From the NCBI GenBank assembly GCA_035550315.1, contig DASZPL010000027.1:1-29944 (forward strand): a stretch of DNA of 29,944 nt. The letters run 5' to 3'. This DNA is from DASZPL01 sp035550315. Its GTDB lineage: Bacteria > Actinomycetota > Actinomycetes > JAFAQI01. Under the pieces are notes generated by a model. That model did not search any database. It was not told the DNA's origin and saw only the letters and a list, made by a program, of their open reading frames with translations. Positions 16,442 through 23,234 of the stretch are shown in pieces (positions within the stretch are counted from its first letter, which is position 1; every line of letters starts with the position of its first letter). Made by a program: the position numbers and the translations under genes.

Positions 16442-17245
16442 TCAGCGGCGCTGCGCTCGGGCGCTGGCGTAGAGGCAGATCGCGGCCGCGGCGCCGAGGT
16501 TGAGGCTCTCGGCGGCGCCGTAGATCGGCAGCCGCACGACCTGGTCCGCGGCCGCGCGGATGGCACCGTCGATGCCGTGCGCCTCGTTGCCGAACAGCCA
16601 GGCGACGGGGACTTCGAGCGCGGCGGTGTCGATCAGCGTGTCGAGGTCGGCCTCGCCGTCGGCGGCGGTCGCGAGGACCGTGAGCCCCGCCTCGCGGAGC
16701 CGGGTGACCAGCTGGGCCGCAGCGACGCCGGTCACGACCGGCAGGTGAAACAGACTCCCGGCGCTGGCGCGCACGACCTTGCCCGACCAGACATCGGCGG
16801 ATCCCGCCGTCAGCACGACCGCGTCCGCGCCGGCCGCGTCGGCGGTGCGGATCACCGTCCCGACGTTGCCCGGGTCCGCCGCGCCGACCAGAGCAGCGAC
16901 CAGCCGTGCGCCCGCCGGAAGTTCCGGCTGGCGGCGCTGCGCCACGACGGCGACCACGCCTTGCGGTGTGGTCGTCTCGGCGATGGCGGTCAACACCCGG
17001 TCAGCGACAAGGCGGACGGCCACTCCGTCGCCAGCCGCGGCGGCGACGAGCGACTGCTCCCGCGCGGCCGCGGCTGGTGTGACGAACAGGTCGCGCAGCT
17101 GCCAGCCGGCGGCCAGGGCGGCGGCCACCGCGTGCGGACCTTCGACCAGAAACGCCGAGGCGGCCGTCCGGCCCTTGCGATCCTGCAGGGCGCGGGCGGC
17201 CGCGACGTGCTGATTGCGCGGCGACGCAATCAGGGGGTGGGTCAG
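16442..17245 (-). CDS. SpoU/TrmH-family RNA 2'-O-methyltransferase
   Basis: This is a SPOUT-class methyltransferase that adds a methyl group from S-adenosylmethionine to a ribose in rRNA or tRNA. The three family motifs are present: VGAADPGNVGTVIRTADAAG, then WLFGNEAHG, then LPIYGAAESLNLGAAAAICL. An N-terminal substrate-binding segment (SAFLVEGPHAV) precedes them. The start is unusual. No ATG, GTG or TTG lies between an ATG deep inside rplT (17437) and a GTG well inside the fold, and homologues begin just before ASPRNQ. I choose CTG at 17245, which makes a CTGA overlap with the rplT stop and has GGAG 8 nt upstream. With it the protein is 267 aa, normal for the family. The exact RNA target is not known. 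Confidence 0.88.
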   Translation of the reverse strand: MTHPLIASPRNQHVAAARALQDRKGRTAASAFLVEGPHAVAAALAAGWQLRDLFVTPAAAAREQSLVAAAAGDGVAVRLVADRVLTAIAETTTPQGVVAVVAQRRQPELPAGARLVAALVGAADPGNVGTVIRTADAAGADAVVLTAGSADVWSGKVVRASAGSLFHLPVVTGVAAAQLVTRLREAGLTVLATAADGEADLDTLIDTAALEVPVAWLFGNEAHGIDGAIRAAADQVVRLPIYGAAESLNLGAAAAICLYASARAQRR

Positions 17246-17616
17246 GCCGCGGTCTCCGTCTTGGGCAACGAGGCCCGGGCCAGCTCGACCAGGCTGGCGA
17301 AGGTGGCCTCGTCGTTGACCGCGAGGTCGGCGAGGTGCTTGCGATCCACCTCGACGCCGGCGGCCTTGATGCCCTGGATGAACCGGTTGTAGGTCATGCC
17401 GTGGGACCGGGCGGCCGCGTTGATCCGCTGGATCCACAGCGACCGGAAGTCGCCCTTGCGGGCCCGCCGGTCGCGGTAGGCGTAGTTGAGCGAATGGAGC
17501 ATCTGCTCCTTCGCCTTGCGGTACAGCCGCGAGCGCTGGCCGCGGTAGCCGCTCGCGCGTTCAAGCACGACCCGCCGCTTCTTGTGGGCGTTGACCGCCC
17601 GCTTCACGCGTGCCAC
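17242..17616 (-). CDS. rplT: 50S ribosomal protein L20
   Basis: L20 binds 23S rRNA early in large-subunit assembly. The 124-aa protein begins MARVKRAVNAHKKRR and carries the conserved LNYAYRDRRARKGDFRSLWI and INAAARSHGMTYNRFI segments. Its start is GTG, with a strong AAGGAG 7 nt upstream. It is third in the infC-rpmI-rplT operon. In other bacteria L20 represses this operon by binding mRNA; the hairpins at 17639-17696 are possible sites, but I see no direct proof. Confidence 0.97.
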   Translation of the reverse strand: MARVKRAVNAHKKRRVVLERASGYRGQRSRLYRKAKEQMLHSLNYAYRDRRARKGDFRSLWIQRINAAARSHGMTYNRFIQGIKAAGVEVDRKHLADLAVNDEATFASLVELARASLPKTETAA

Positions 17617-17638
17617 GTGGATCTCCTTGCAACATCGA

Positions 17639-17696
17639 CCCGGCCGCAGGCCGGGAAAGGTACGTCGGGACCGGTCGGCCAGCGCGGTCGCTGACC
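17639..17696 (-). other. paired hairpins in the rpmI-rplT gap
   Basis: The 88-nt gap between rpmI and rplT holds two good hairpins. The first, after the rpmI stop, pairs GGTCAGCG with CGCTGGCC (17677-17696, one G-U pair, 4-nt loop). The second pairs CCCGGCC with GGCCGGG around a 3-nt loop (17639-17655), ~12 nt before the rplT ribosome-binding site. They may act in RNA processing or in regulation of L20 production; which one cannot be told from sequence. Confidence 0.5.
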
Positions 17697-17704
17697 GTGG
17701 GGCC

Positions 17705-17899
17705 TTACCGGCCCAGCAGCTTCTCCGCCTGCTTCGCGTTGGCAGCCGATAACGTCTCTTCGTTGGCCAGCCGCCGCGTGCGGGTTGAGGGCTTGTGCTC
17801 GAGCAGGTGGTTGCGGTTCGCGCGGCGGTGCATCAGCTTGCCGCTGCCGGTCACCCGGAACCGCTTCTTCGCACCACTGTGCGTCTTCATCTTCGGCAT
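17705..17899 (-). CDS. rpmI: 50S ribosomal protein L35
   Basis: This is a small basic large-subunit protein of 64 aa. It begins MPKMKTHSGAKKRFRVTGSG and contains HRRANRNHLLEHK, the standard L35 signature. The start is ATG, with AGGAG about 10 nt upstream. It lies 31 nt after infC and 88 nt before rplT, in the conserved order. Confidence 0.97.
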   Translation of the reverse strand: MPKMKTHSGAKKRFRVTGSGKLMHRRANRNHLLEHKPSTRTRRLANEETLSAANAKQAEKLLGR

Positions 17900-17930
17900 T
17901 GCCGCCTGCTCTCCTAGCTCGTTGAATCGG

Positions 17931-18524
17931 TCAGGCCGTCGCCTGGGCGGGCGACGGTTCAGTCTGCGTTTCGGTGCGTGGCGTGCGCTTCGCGCGCGTG
18001 GTCTGAGCCTGCTGCTTGCGGTGCGGGGCCATCACCATGATCATGTTGCGGCCGTCCTGCTTCGGCGCAGCCTCGACGTACCCAAGCTCCTCGACGTCGC
18101 CGGCCAGCCGTTGCAGCAGCCGGAAGCCGAGCTCGGGGCGCGACTGCTCGCGACCTCGGAACATGATCGTGATCTTCACCTTGTCACCGGCCTTGAGGAA
18201 CCGGACGACGTGACCCTTCTTGGTCTCGTAGTCATGCGGGTCGATCTTCGGCCGAAGCTTCATTTCCTTGATGATGGTGTGCGACTGGTTGCGTCGCGCT
18301 TCCCGCGCCTTCTGCGCGGTCTCGTACTTCCACTTGCCGTAGTCCATGAGCTTGCAGACCGGCGGCCGGGCCTCGGCGGCAACCTCGACGAGGTCGAGAT
18401 CTGCCTCTTGGGCCAGCCGCAGTGCGTCACCAATGGCGACGATGCCAACCTGCTCGCCGTTCGGACCGACCAGCCGGACTTCGGGGACACGGATCCGGTC
18501 GTTGATACGGGGTTCGACGCTGAT
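17931..18524 (-). CDS. infC: translation initiation factor IF-3 (ATC start)
   Basis: IF-3 prevents subunit joining and checks the start codon. The first ATG in this frame (18347) lies inside the protein (KLMDYGKWKYE). Reading upstream gives the whole conserved N-domain (EPRINDRIRVPEVRLVG, then VCKL) back to ATC at 18524, which follows a perfect AGGAGG by 4 nt. An in-frame TGA at 18546-18548 and the absence of any ATG, GTG or TTG in between exclude a normal start. The protein is then 197 aa: N-domain, linker, C-domain, and a polar Thr/Pro/Gln-rich tail. E. coli infC starts with AUU and IF-3 represses itself by rejecting it; the same logic is inferred here. Confidence 0.95.
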   Translation of the reverse strand: MSVEPRINDRIRVPEVRLVGPNGEQVGIVAIGDALRLAQEADLDLVEVAAEARPPVCKLMDYGKWKYETAQKAREARRNQSHTIIKEMKLRPKIDPHDYETKKGHVVRFLKAGDKVKITIMFRGREQSRPELGFRLLQRLAGDVEELGYVEAAPKQDGRNMIMVMAPHRKQQAQTTRAKRTPRTETQTEPSPAQATA

Positions 18525-18828
18525 GGGACCTCCTGGTGGTTGCCGTCAATACCGGGTGGTGCGCGCGGGGCCGACATGCTGAAGGCCCCGCACGACGGGC
18601 ATGCGAGGCCTCGGCGACGCCGGCGCGGACCGCTGACTGTCGCCGGCGGTCATCGACCGGGGACCCGTCGGCCATGTGGTCGATCGGGTGGGAGTCGAGG
18701 CTCCGCTTGCTCGGTGGTGCAGTTCCACCTGTGTGGAGAACCACACAGTGCTCGAAACTGTTCCACCGGTCGTGACCCAAGCGTATCAGCGCGGGCTGCT
18801 TACCGCCGCCGCGCCGAGCCCGGGCCCG
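18525..18828 (-). ncRNA. structured leader of the infC-rpmI-rplT operon
   Basis: This ~300-nt non-coding stretch upstream of infC contains a series of hairpins on the minus strand. From 5' to 3' they are: a two-part stem (18720-18760) with CTGTGTGG/CCACACAG around TTCT and an outer CAGTTTC/GGAACTG; ATCGACC/GGTCGAT; GCCGGCG/CGCCGGC; and GCGGGGCC/GGCCCCGC around an 11-nt loop (18565-18591), 41 nt before the ATC start and terminator-like. The order suggests an attenuation or autoregulatory leader. TACGCT (minus strand, near 18780) is a weak possible -10. No coding potential is convincing. Confidence 0.55.
18565..18591 (-). terminator. attenuator-like hairpin upstream of infC
   Basis: GCGGGGCC pairs perfectly with GGCCCCGC (8 bp, 11-nt loop). 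It lies within the leader and ends 41 nt before the infC start codon. No U-tract follows, so it may be a pause or attenuator element and not a full terminator. Confidence 0.4.
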
Positions 18829-18865
18829 CGATCATGGCGTTACTGACGCACTAACGCCATGATCG
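18829..18865. repeat. 14-bp perfect inverted repeat at the end of the transporter gene
   Basis: CGATCATGGCGTTA (18829-18842) is the exact reverse complement of 18852-18865, with a 9-nt loop. The transporter stop codon (18851-18853) lies in it. Transcribed from the minus strand it makes a strong hairpin, so it may serve as terminator or 3' stabiliser between the rib-hisG transcript and the infC leader. A third, direct copy lies at 18880-18896. Confidence 0.8.
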
Positions 18866-19819
18866 ACCCGCATTGCTGTCACTAGCGCCATGATCGGCAA
18901 GGGGGTGGTCGACGGTGTCGCGGCCGCTGAGCCAGACCCCGCCGACGGTCAGTGTCGCCGCGACCACCGTGACGGCACGCAGCGACGCCCCGGGCTCGGG
19001 CCAACTGGCGTCCAAGACGACCGACATGACCAGCTGGCCGGCGACCACGCCGAGGGCAAAGCGCAGCACGCCGAGCACCCGTACGGCGACCGCCCCGATC
19101 GCGATGTACGCCGTACCCAGCGGGCCACCGAGGTAGAGCCACCAGGTGCCCGGCCAGCTGCCGGCGTTGATGTCGCCCGCGATGGCGGCCGCCAGCACGA
19201 GGGCCAGGGACCCGCCGGCGAACGAGATCAGCGACGCCACCACCGTGTCATCGGCGGCGACCCGCAACTGCCCGTTCGCCGCCTGCTGGGCTGCGGCGGC
19301 CGCGCCCGCGGCGAACAAGCCGACAAACAACAGTGGCTCGATGTGCCGGTGGGTCTCGCCGATGGCACCGAGCGCCACCGCGGCCACGACGATCGCCACG
19401 CCGCCCAGCCGCCACCGCGTCGCCGGATGGCGGCCGCTCGGCCCGAGGCCGACCCGGTCGACCGCCAGCGCCCCGGCGGTCGTGCCCGCAACCAGGCAGA
19501 CGCCGGCAAGAGCGACGCCGATCCGCGGCACCGCGTGAGCCGTCACCGCGACCAGCGCCGCGCCGCCCAACCCGCCGAAGAACCACCAGGCGCGGACCGG
19601 GGCGCGGCACAGCCGGGCGATCCCACCACGTGCCGCGGGCAGCGCCGCCAGCAGCGGCACCGTGCCGGTGACGAACGACAGCATGGCGGCGGTTAGCGCC
19701 GAGCCGACGCGGGTGGTCAGCTCGCCGTTGATCCGCGCTTGCACCCCGACCAACGCGCCGCCGAACACGACCGCTGCCAACGCGGCGCTGCGGCGCCCGG
19801 CAGCCGGGCTATTCGACAA
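18851..19819 (-). CDS. DMT-superfamily transporter, YdcZ (DUF606) type, tandem
   Basis: This is a membrane protein of 322 aa with about ten predicted hydrophobic segments. Two similar halves are visible, each with the YdcZ-type motif: GALVGVQARINGELTTRVGS near residues 20-40 and AAAAAQQAANGQLRVAADD near residues 172-190. It thus resembles a fused pair of DUF606 domains, a family in the drug/metabolite transporter superfamily. The substrate is unknown. The start shown is TTG at 19819, overlapping the hisG stop by 11 nt; it has no convincing ribosome-binding site, so a start 13-17 codons further in is possible. The last residues are encoded by the repeats at 18851-18896. Confidence 0.8.
   Translation of the reverse strand: MSNSPAAGRRSAALAAVVFGGALVGVQARINGELTTRVGSALTAAMLSFVTGTVPLLAALPAARGGIARLCRAPVRAWWFFGGLGGAALVAVTAHAVPRIGVALAGVCLVAGTTAGALAVDRVGLGPSGRHPATRWRLGGVAIVVAAVALGAIGETHRHIEPLLFVGLFAAGAAAAAQQAANGQLRVAADDTVVASLISFAGGSLALVLAAAIAGDINAGSWPGTWWLYLGGPLGTAYIAIGAVAVRVLGVLRFALGVVAGQLVMSVVLDASWPEPGASLRAVTVVAATLTVGGVWLSGRDTVDHPLADHGASDSNAGRSWR
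18880..18896. repeat. direct copy of the inverted-repeat arm
   Basis: CACTAGCGCCATGATCG matches 18849-18865 at 16 of 17 positions, 31 nt away in the same orientation. It lies inside the transporter reading frame and encodes DHGAS, while the second copy is read in another frame as RSWR plus stop. It looks like a duplicated element that has become coding. Confidence 0.7.
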
Positions 19820-20684
19820 TCTTGCTGATCGGGAGCTCGAGGATGTCCCGGGCCCCGGCTGCCTTCAGCGCGGGGATCAACGTGTTGACCCCGCGCTTGG
19901 GCACGACCGTCTCGACGGCGCGCAGGTCGTCGTGCGCGAGCGGCATCACGGTCGGCGACGCCATCGCCGGCAGCACGTCGACGATCGCGTCGAGCTGGTC
20001 GGCCGGCACGTTGAGCTTCAGCAGCACCTTGCCCTGTGCCAGCAATGCGCCCTGCAGCAACAGGTGGATGTCGTCGATCGCCGGCCGCTTGACCGGGTCT
20101 TCGGCGGCCTGCCGGTTGGCGAGCAGCTCGGTCCGGCTGGTCAGCAGGGTGTCGATCACCTTCAACCCGGCCTTGCGCAGCGACGAGCCGGTCTCGGTGA
20201 CGTCGACGATCGCGTCCACGATGTCCGGCACCTTGGCCTCGGTCGCGCCGTGCGAGGTGAACACATTCGCCTTGACACCGTGCTCCTCGCAGAACCGTCG
20301 CGTCGTCTCCGGCATCTCGGTCGAGATCCGGACGCCCTCCGGCAGGTCCCGCACCGACTCCCACGGCGATGCCTGCGGCACGGCGAGCACGACGCGGACC
20401 ACGGCTTCGCCGGCACGGCCGCCGCCGATCTCGCCCAGGCTGACGACGTCGGCGGCGGTCTCGGTCACCCAGTCGCGGCCGGAGATGCCGAGATCGAAGA
20501 TGCCTTGCTCGAGGTACGTCGGGATCTCCTGCGGCCGCAGGAACCTGACCCGATCGATGCGCGGGTCGTCGATCCGCGCGTTGTAGTCCCGATCGCCGCC
20601 GCGGATGACGGTGAGATCGGCGGCGTCGAACAGCTCGATGACTTGCTGCTCCAGTGAGCCTTTCGGCAGGACGAGTGAAAGCAC
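19809..20684 (-). CDS. hisG: ATP phosphoribosyltransferase (long form)
   Basis: This enzyme condenses ATP and PRPP in the first step of histidine synthesis. The 291-aa length and the C-terminal regulatory domain (about 210-291, with LKLNVPADQLDAIVDVLPAM and SPTVMPL) mark the long, histidine-inhibited form that needs no HisZ. The catalytic domain has LVLPKGSL, LGISGRDWV and the PRPP loop region DIVDAIVDVTETGSSLR. The start is GTG, with AAAGG 8 nt upstream. It follows ribH after a 60-nt gap. The partner gene hisE, often found just upstream in actinobacteria, is not here. Confidence 0.96.
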   Translation of the reverse strand: MLSLVLPKGSLEQQVIELFDAADLTVIRGGDRDYNARIDDPRIDRVRFLRPQEIPTYLEQGIFDLGISGRDWVTETAADVVSLGEIGGGRAGEAVVRVVLAVPQASPWESVRDLPEGVRISTEMPETTRRFCEEHGVKANVFTSHGATEAKVPDIVDAIVDVTETGSSLRKAGLKVIDTLLTSRTELLANRQAAEDPVKRPAIDDIHLLLQGALLAQGKVLLKLNVPADQLDAIVDVLPAMASPTVMPLAHDDLRAVETVVPKRGVNTLIPALKAAGARDILELPISKIVE

Positions 20685-20744
20685 GACGAGAACCTTTCGG
20701 CGACAGCGGGCGGACGGCGGCGGGCAGCGGCGGAGCGGGCCCGG

Positions 20745-21248
20745 TCAGGCCTCGTCCGCCGACGCATGGCGCTCGCCACCGCGCACCTCGCGCAGCACCA
20801 GCGCCGTCTCGACCGCAGCCACCGCGGCCTCCCGTCCCTTGTCCTCGCTCGACCCCGGCAAGCCGCACCGGTCCAGGGCTTGCTCCTCGGAGTCGCAGGT
20901 CAGCAAGCCGAACCCTACCGGCAGGCAGTGGTCGACCGCGACACGGGTGAGACCGTCGGTCGCCGCCCGGCAGACGTAGTCGAAGTGCGGCGTGCCACCC
21001 CGAATCACCACGCCCAGCGCCACGATCGCGTCGTACTGACTGCGGGCCAATGCCTCGGCAGCGACCGGCAGTTCGAACGCGCCCGGCACCCGGATCACCG
21101 GAGCGGCGGCAACGTTGCAGTCGGTGAGCGCGCGGCAAGCGCCGTCGAGCAACCCGTCGGTGACGACCTGATGCCAACGGGCCGCGACGACCGCGACCCG
21201 CAGGCCGCGCCCGTCGGGTGCCAGACCGGGCGAGCCCTGGCCACTCAT
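20745..21248 (-). CDS. ribH: 6,7-dimethyl-8-ribityllumazine synthase
   Basis: Lumazine synthase joins the butanone phosphate from RibBA with the pyrimidine from RibD, the second-to-last step of riboflavin synthesis. The 167-aa protein has VVAARWHQVV at the substrate site, PGAFELPVAA, and GVVIRGGTPHFDYV with catalytic His88. The ATG overlaps the ribBA stop (ATGA). The C-terminus, after LVLREVRGGER, is short and polar. It is the last riboflavin gene of the operon. Confidence 0.97.
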   Translation of the reverse strand: MSGQGSPGLAPDGRGLRVAVVAARWHQVVTDGLLDGACRALTDCNVAAAPVIRVPGAFELPVAAEALARSQYDAIVALGVVIRGGTPHFDYVCRAATDGLTRVAVDHCLPVGFGLLTCDSEEQALDRCGLPGSSEDKGREAAVAAVETALVLREVRGGERHASADEA

Positions 21249-22642
21249 TGCTGGTCCGCTCCATCGTCGGCGCCGTCAGCCGCAGCCGGCATCGCGAACG
21301 GCGACAACGCCCGCGCCAGCCGCAGCGCGCTGCGCACGGCGGCGGGCTCGAGCCGAGCCGCGCGTTCGCCTACCGCCGCGGGCAGCGCGTCGGCGCTCGC
21401 CTCGGTCACCTCGTCGTCGAGCCCGCCGGGCAGACCGGGCAGGTCGTGGCCCATCCGGTCGCGCTTCGTCGTGAGGTAGCGCAGGTTGTCCGCGGTGACC
21501 CGCACCGGCACCGGCACCCGGCCGATGATCGACAGGTCGTAGCCCTCCAAGCCGGCCCGCTTCGCCGGGTTGTTGGTGAGCAGCCGCATCGACCGAACGC
21601 CGAGGTCGGACAGGATCTGCGCGCCGGTGCCGTACTCCCGCGCGTCCGCCGGCAGCCCCAACGACAGGTTGGCGTCGACGGTGTCCTGGCCTTCATCCTG
21701 CAACTGGTAGGCCTGCAGCTTGTGCATCAGGCCGATCCCCCGGCCTTCGTGACCGCGGATGTAGAGCACCACGCCGCGACCCTCCGCGGCGACGGCGGCG
21801 AGAGCGGCGTCGAGCTGCGGGCCACAGTCACAGCGCTGGCTGCCGAACACGTCACCGGTCAAGCACTCCGAGTGCACCCGGACCAGCACGTCGTCGCCGT
21901 TGCCGAGGTCGCCGCGCACCAGCGCGACGTGTTCGATGCCGTCGATCAGGCTGCGGAAGCCGACCGCGCGAAACTCGCCGTGCGGGGTCGGGATCCGCGC
22001 CTCGGCGACTCGCTCGACCTGCCGCTCCGACCGGCGGCGGTATGCGATCAGGTCCGCGATCGCCACCAGGGTCAGCTCGTGCTCGGCGGCGAAGACCTCG
22101 AGCTCGTCGAGCCGGGCCATGTCCTCGACGTCCTTCTGGCTGACGATCTCGCACAGCACACCGGCCGGTCGCAGGCCGGCCATCCGGCACAGGTCGACGG
22201 TCGCCTCGGTGTGGCCGGCGCGCCGGAGCACTCCCCCGTCGCGGGCGCGCAGCGGCACGACGTGGCCGGGTCGGGTGAAGTCGTCGGCGGTCGACGCCGG
22301 GTCGGCGAGCGCCAGCATCGTCAGCGCCCGGTCGTACGCCGAGATGCCGGTGGTCGTGCCGTGCTTGGTGTCGACCGACACGGTGTACGCCGTGCCGCGG
22401 CGGTCCTGATTCGTGTGGTACATCGGCGGCAGGTCGAGCCGGTCGCAGTCCGCCTCGGTGAGCGGGACGCAGATGTACCCCGAGGTGTAGCGGACCATGA
22501 ACGCGACCAGTTCCGGCGTTGCCTTCTCGGCGGCGAAGATCAGGTCGCCCTCGTTCTCGCGATCGGCGTCGTCGACCACGACGACCGGCTTGCCGGCCGC
22601 GATGTCGGCGATCGCTCGTTCGACCGCGGCGAAGTCAGCCAT
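21245..22642 (-). CDS. ribBA: bifunctional DHBP synthase / GTP cyclohydrolase II
   Basis: This is a fused enzyme of 465 aa. The N-terminal domain (about 1-200) makes dihydroxybutanone phosphate from ribulose 5-phosphate and has the acidic motif DADRENEGDLIFAAE. The C-terminal domain (about 205-400) opens GTP and has the zinc site SECLTGDVFGSQRCDCG and the motif RGHEGRGIGL. A further ~55-residue tail is Ala-rich and less conserved. The start ATG at 22642 gives the standard N-terminus and overlaps the ribE stop by 8 nt; an ATG at 22702 lies inside ribE and is not used. Confidence 0.97.
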   Translation of the reverse strand: MADFAAVERAIADIAAGKPVVVVDDADRENEGDLIFAAEKATPELVAFMVRYTSGYICVPLTEADCDRLDLPPMYHTNQDRRGTAYTVSVDTKHGTTTGISAYDRALTMLALADPASTADDFTRPGHVVPLRARDGGVLRRAGHTEATVDLCRMAGLRPAGVLCEIVSQKDVEDMARLDELEVFAAEHELTLVAIADLIAYRRRSERQVERVAEARIPTPHGEFRAVGFRSLIDGIEHVALVRGDLGNGDDVLVRVHSECLTGDVFGSQRCDCGPQLDAALAAVAAEGRGVVLYIRGHEGRGIGLMHKLQAYQLQDEGQDTVDANLSLGLPADAREYGTGAQILSDLGVRSMRLLTNNPAKRAGLEGYDLSIIGRVPVPVRVTADNLRYLTTKRDRMGHDLPGLPGGLDDEVTEASADALPAAVGERAARLEPAAVRSALRLARALSPFAMPAAADGADDGADQQ

Positions 22643-23234
22643 CGGTGCCTCGCGTCGCCAGCGCTCGTTCGACGTACTTCGCCAAGATGTCCACCTCGAC
22701 ATTCAGTGCGCTGCCAGGACCCCGGCGGCCCAGGGTGGTGCGCTGCAGCGTCTCCGGGATCAGGCACACCGTGATGGCGCTGCCGGCGACCGCCGCGACG
22801 GTGAGGCTCACCCCGTCGAGCGCCACCGAGCCCTTGGCCACGACATACGGCGCCAGCTCGTCGGGCAGGGTCACGTCGACCTCATCCCAGTGCTCCGACG
22901 GGCGGCGCGCCGCCACGGTCGCGACACCGTCGATGTGACCTTGCACGATGTGGCCGCCGAGCCGGGTCGTCGGCGTCACTGCCCGCTCGAGGTTGACCGC
23001 CTCGTCCGCGGCCAACGCGCCGAGTGTCGACCGCCGCAGCGTCTCCTGCATCACGTCCGCGGTGAAGCCGCCGGCGGAGACGTCGGCCGCCGTCAGGCAG
23101 ACGCCGTTGACGGCGACCGAGTCGCCCGGGCGTACGTCGTCGAGCACCGGGCTGGCGATGCTCAGCCGGACCGCATCGGGCAGCGGCTCGAGTGCGGTGA
23201 CCCGCCCCAAGGCTTCAATGATTCCGGTGAACAT
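22635..23234 (-). CDS. ribE: riboflavin synthase alpha chain
   Basis: This enzyme converts two lumazines into riboflavin plus the recycled pyrimidine. The 199-aa protein starts MFTGIIEALG and consists of two lumazine-binding repeats, shown by VNGVCLTAADV near residue 45 and LDGVSLTVAAV near residue 140. Its ATG shares one base with the ribD stop (TGATG), so translation is coupled. The order ribD-ribE-ribBA-ribH is the same as in the Bacillus subtilis operon. Confidence 0.97.
   Translation of the reverse strand: MFTGIIEALGRVTALEPLPDAVRLSIASPVLDDVRPGDSVAVNGVCLTAADVSAGGFTADVMQETLRRSTLGALAADEAVNLERAVTPTTRLGGHIVQGHIDGVATVAARRPSEHWDEVDVTLPDELAPYVVAKGSVALDGVSLTVAAVAGSAITVCLIPETLQRTTLGRRGPGSALNVEVDILAKYVERALATRGTDG

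Noticed and set aside
17246..17437. Start of the RNA methyltransferase at an ATG inside rplT
   Set aside because: It would add 64 Arg/Gly-rich residues that are rplT read in another frame, absent from homologues.
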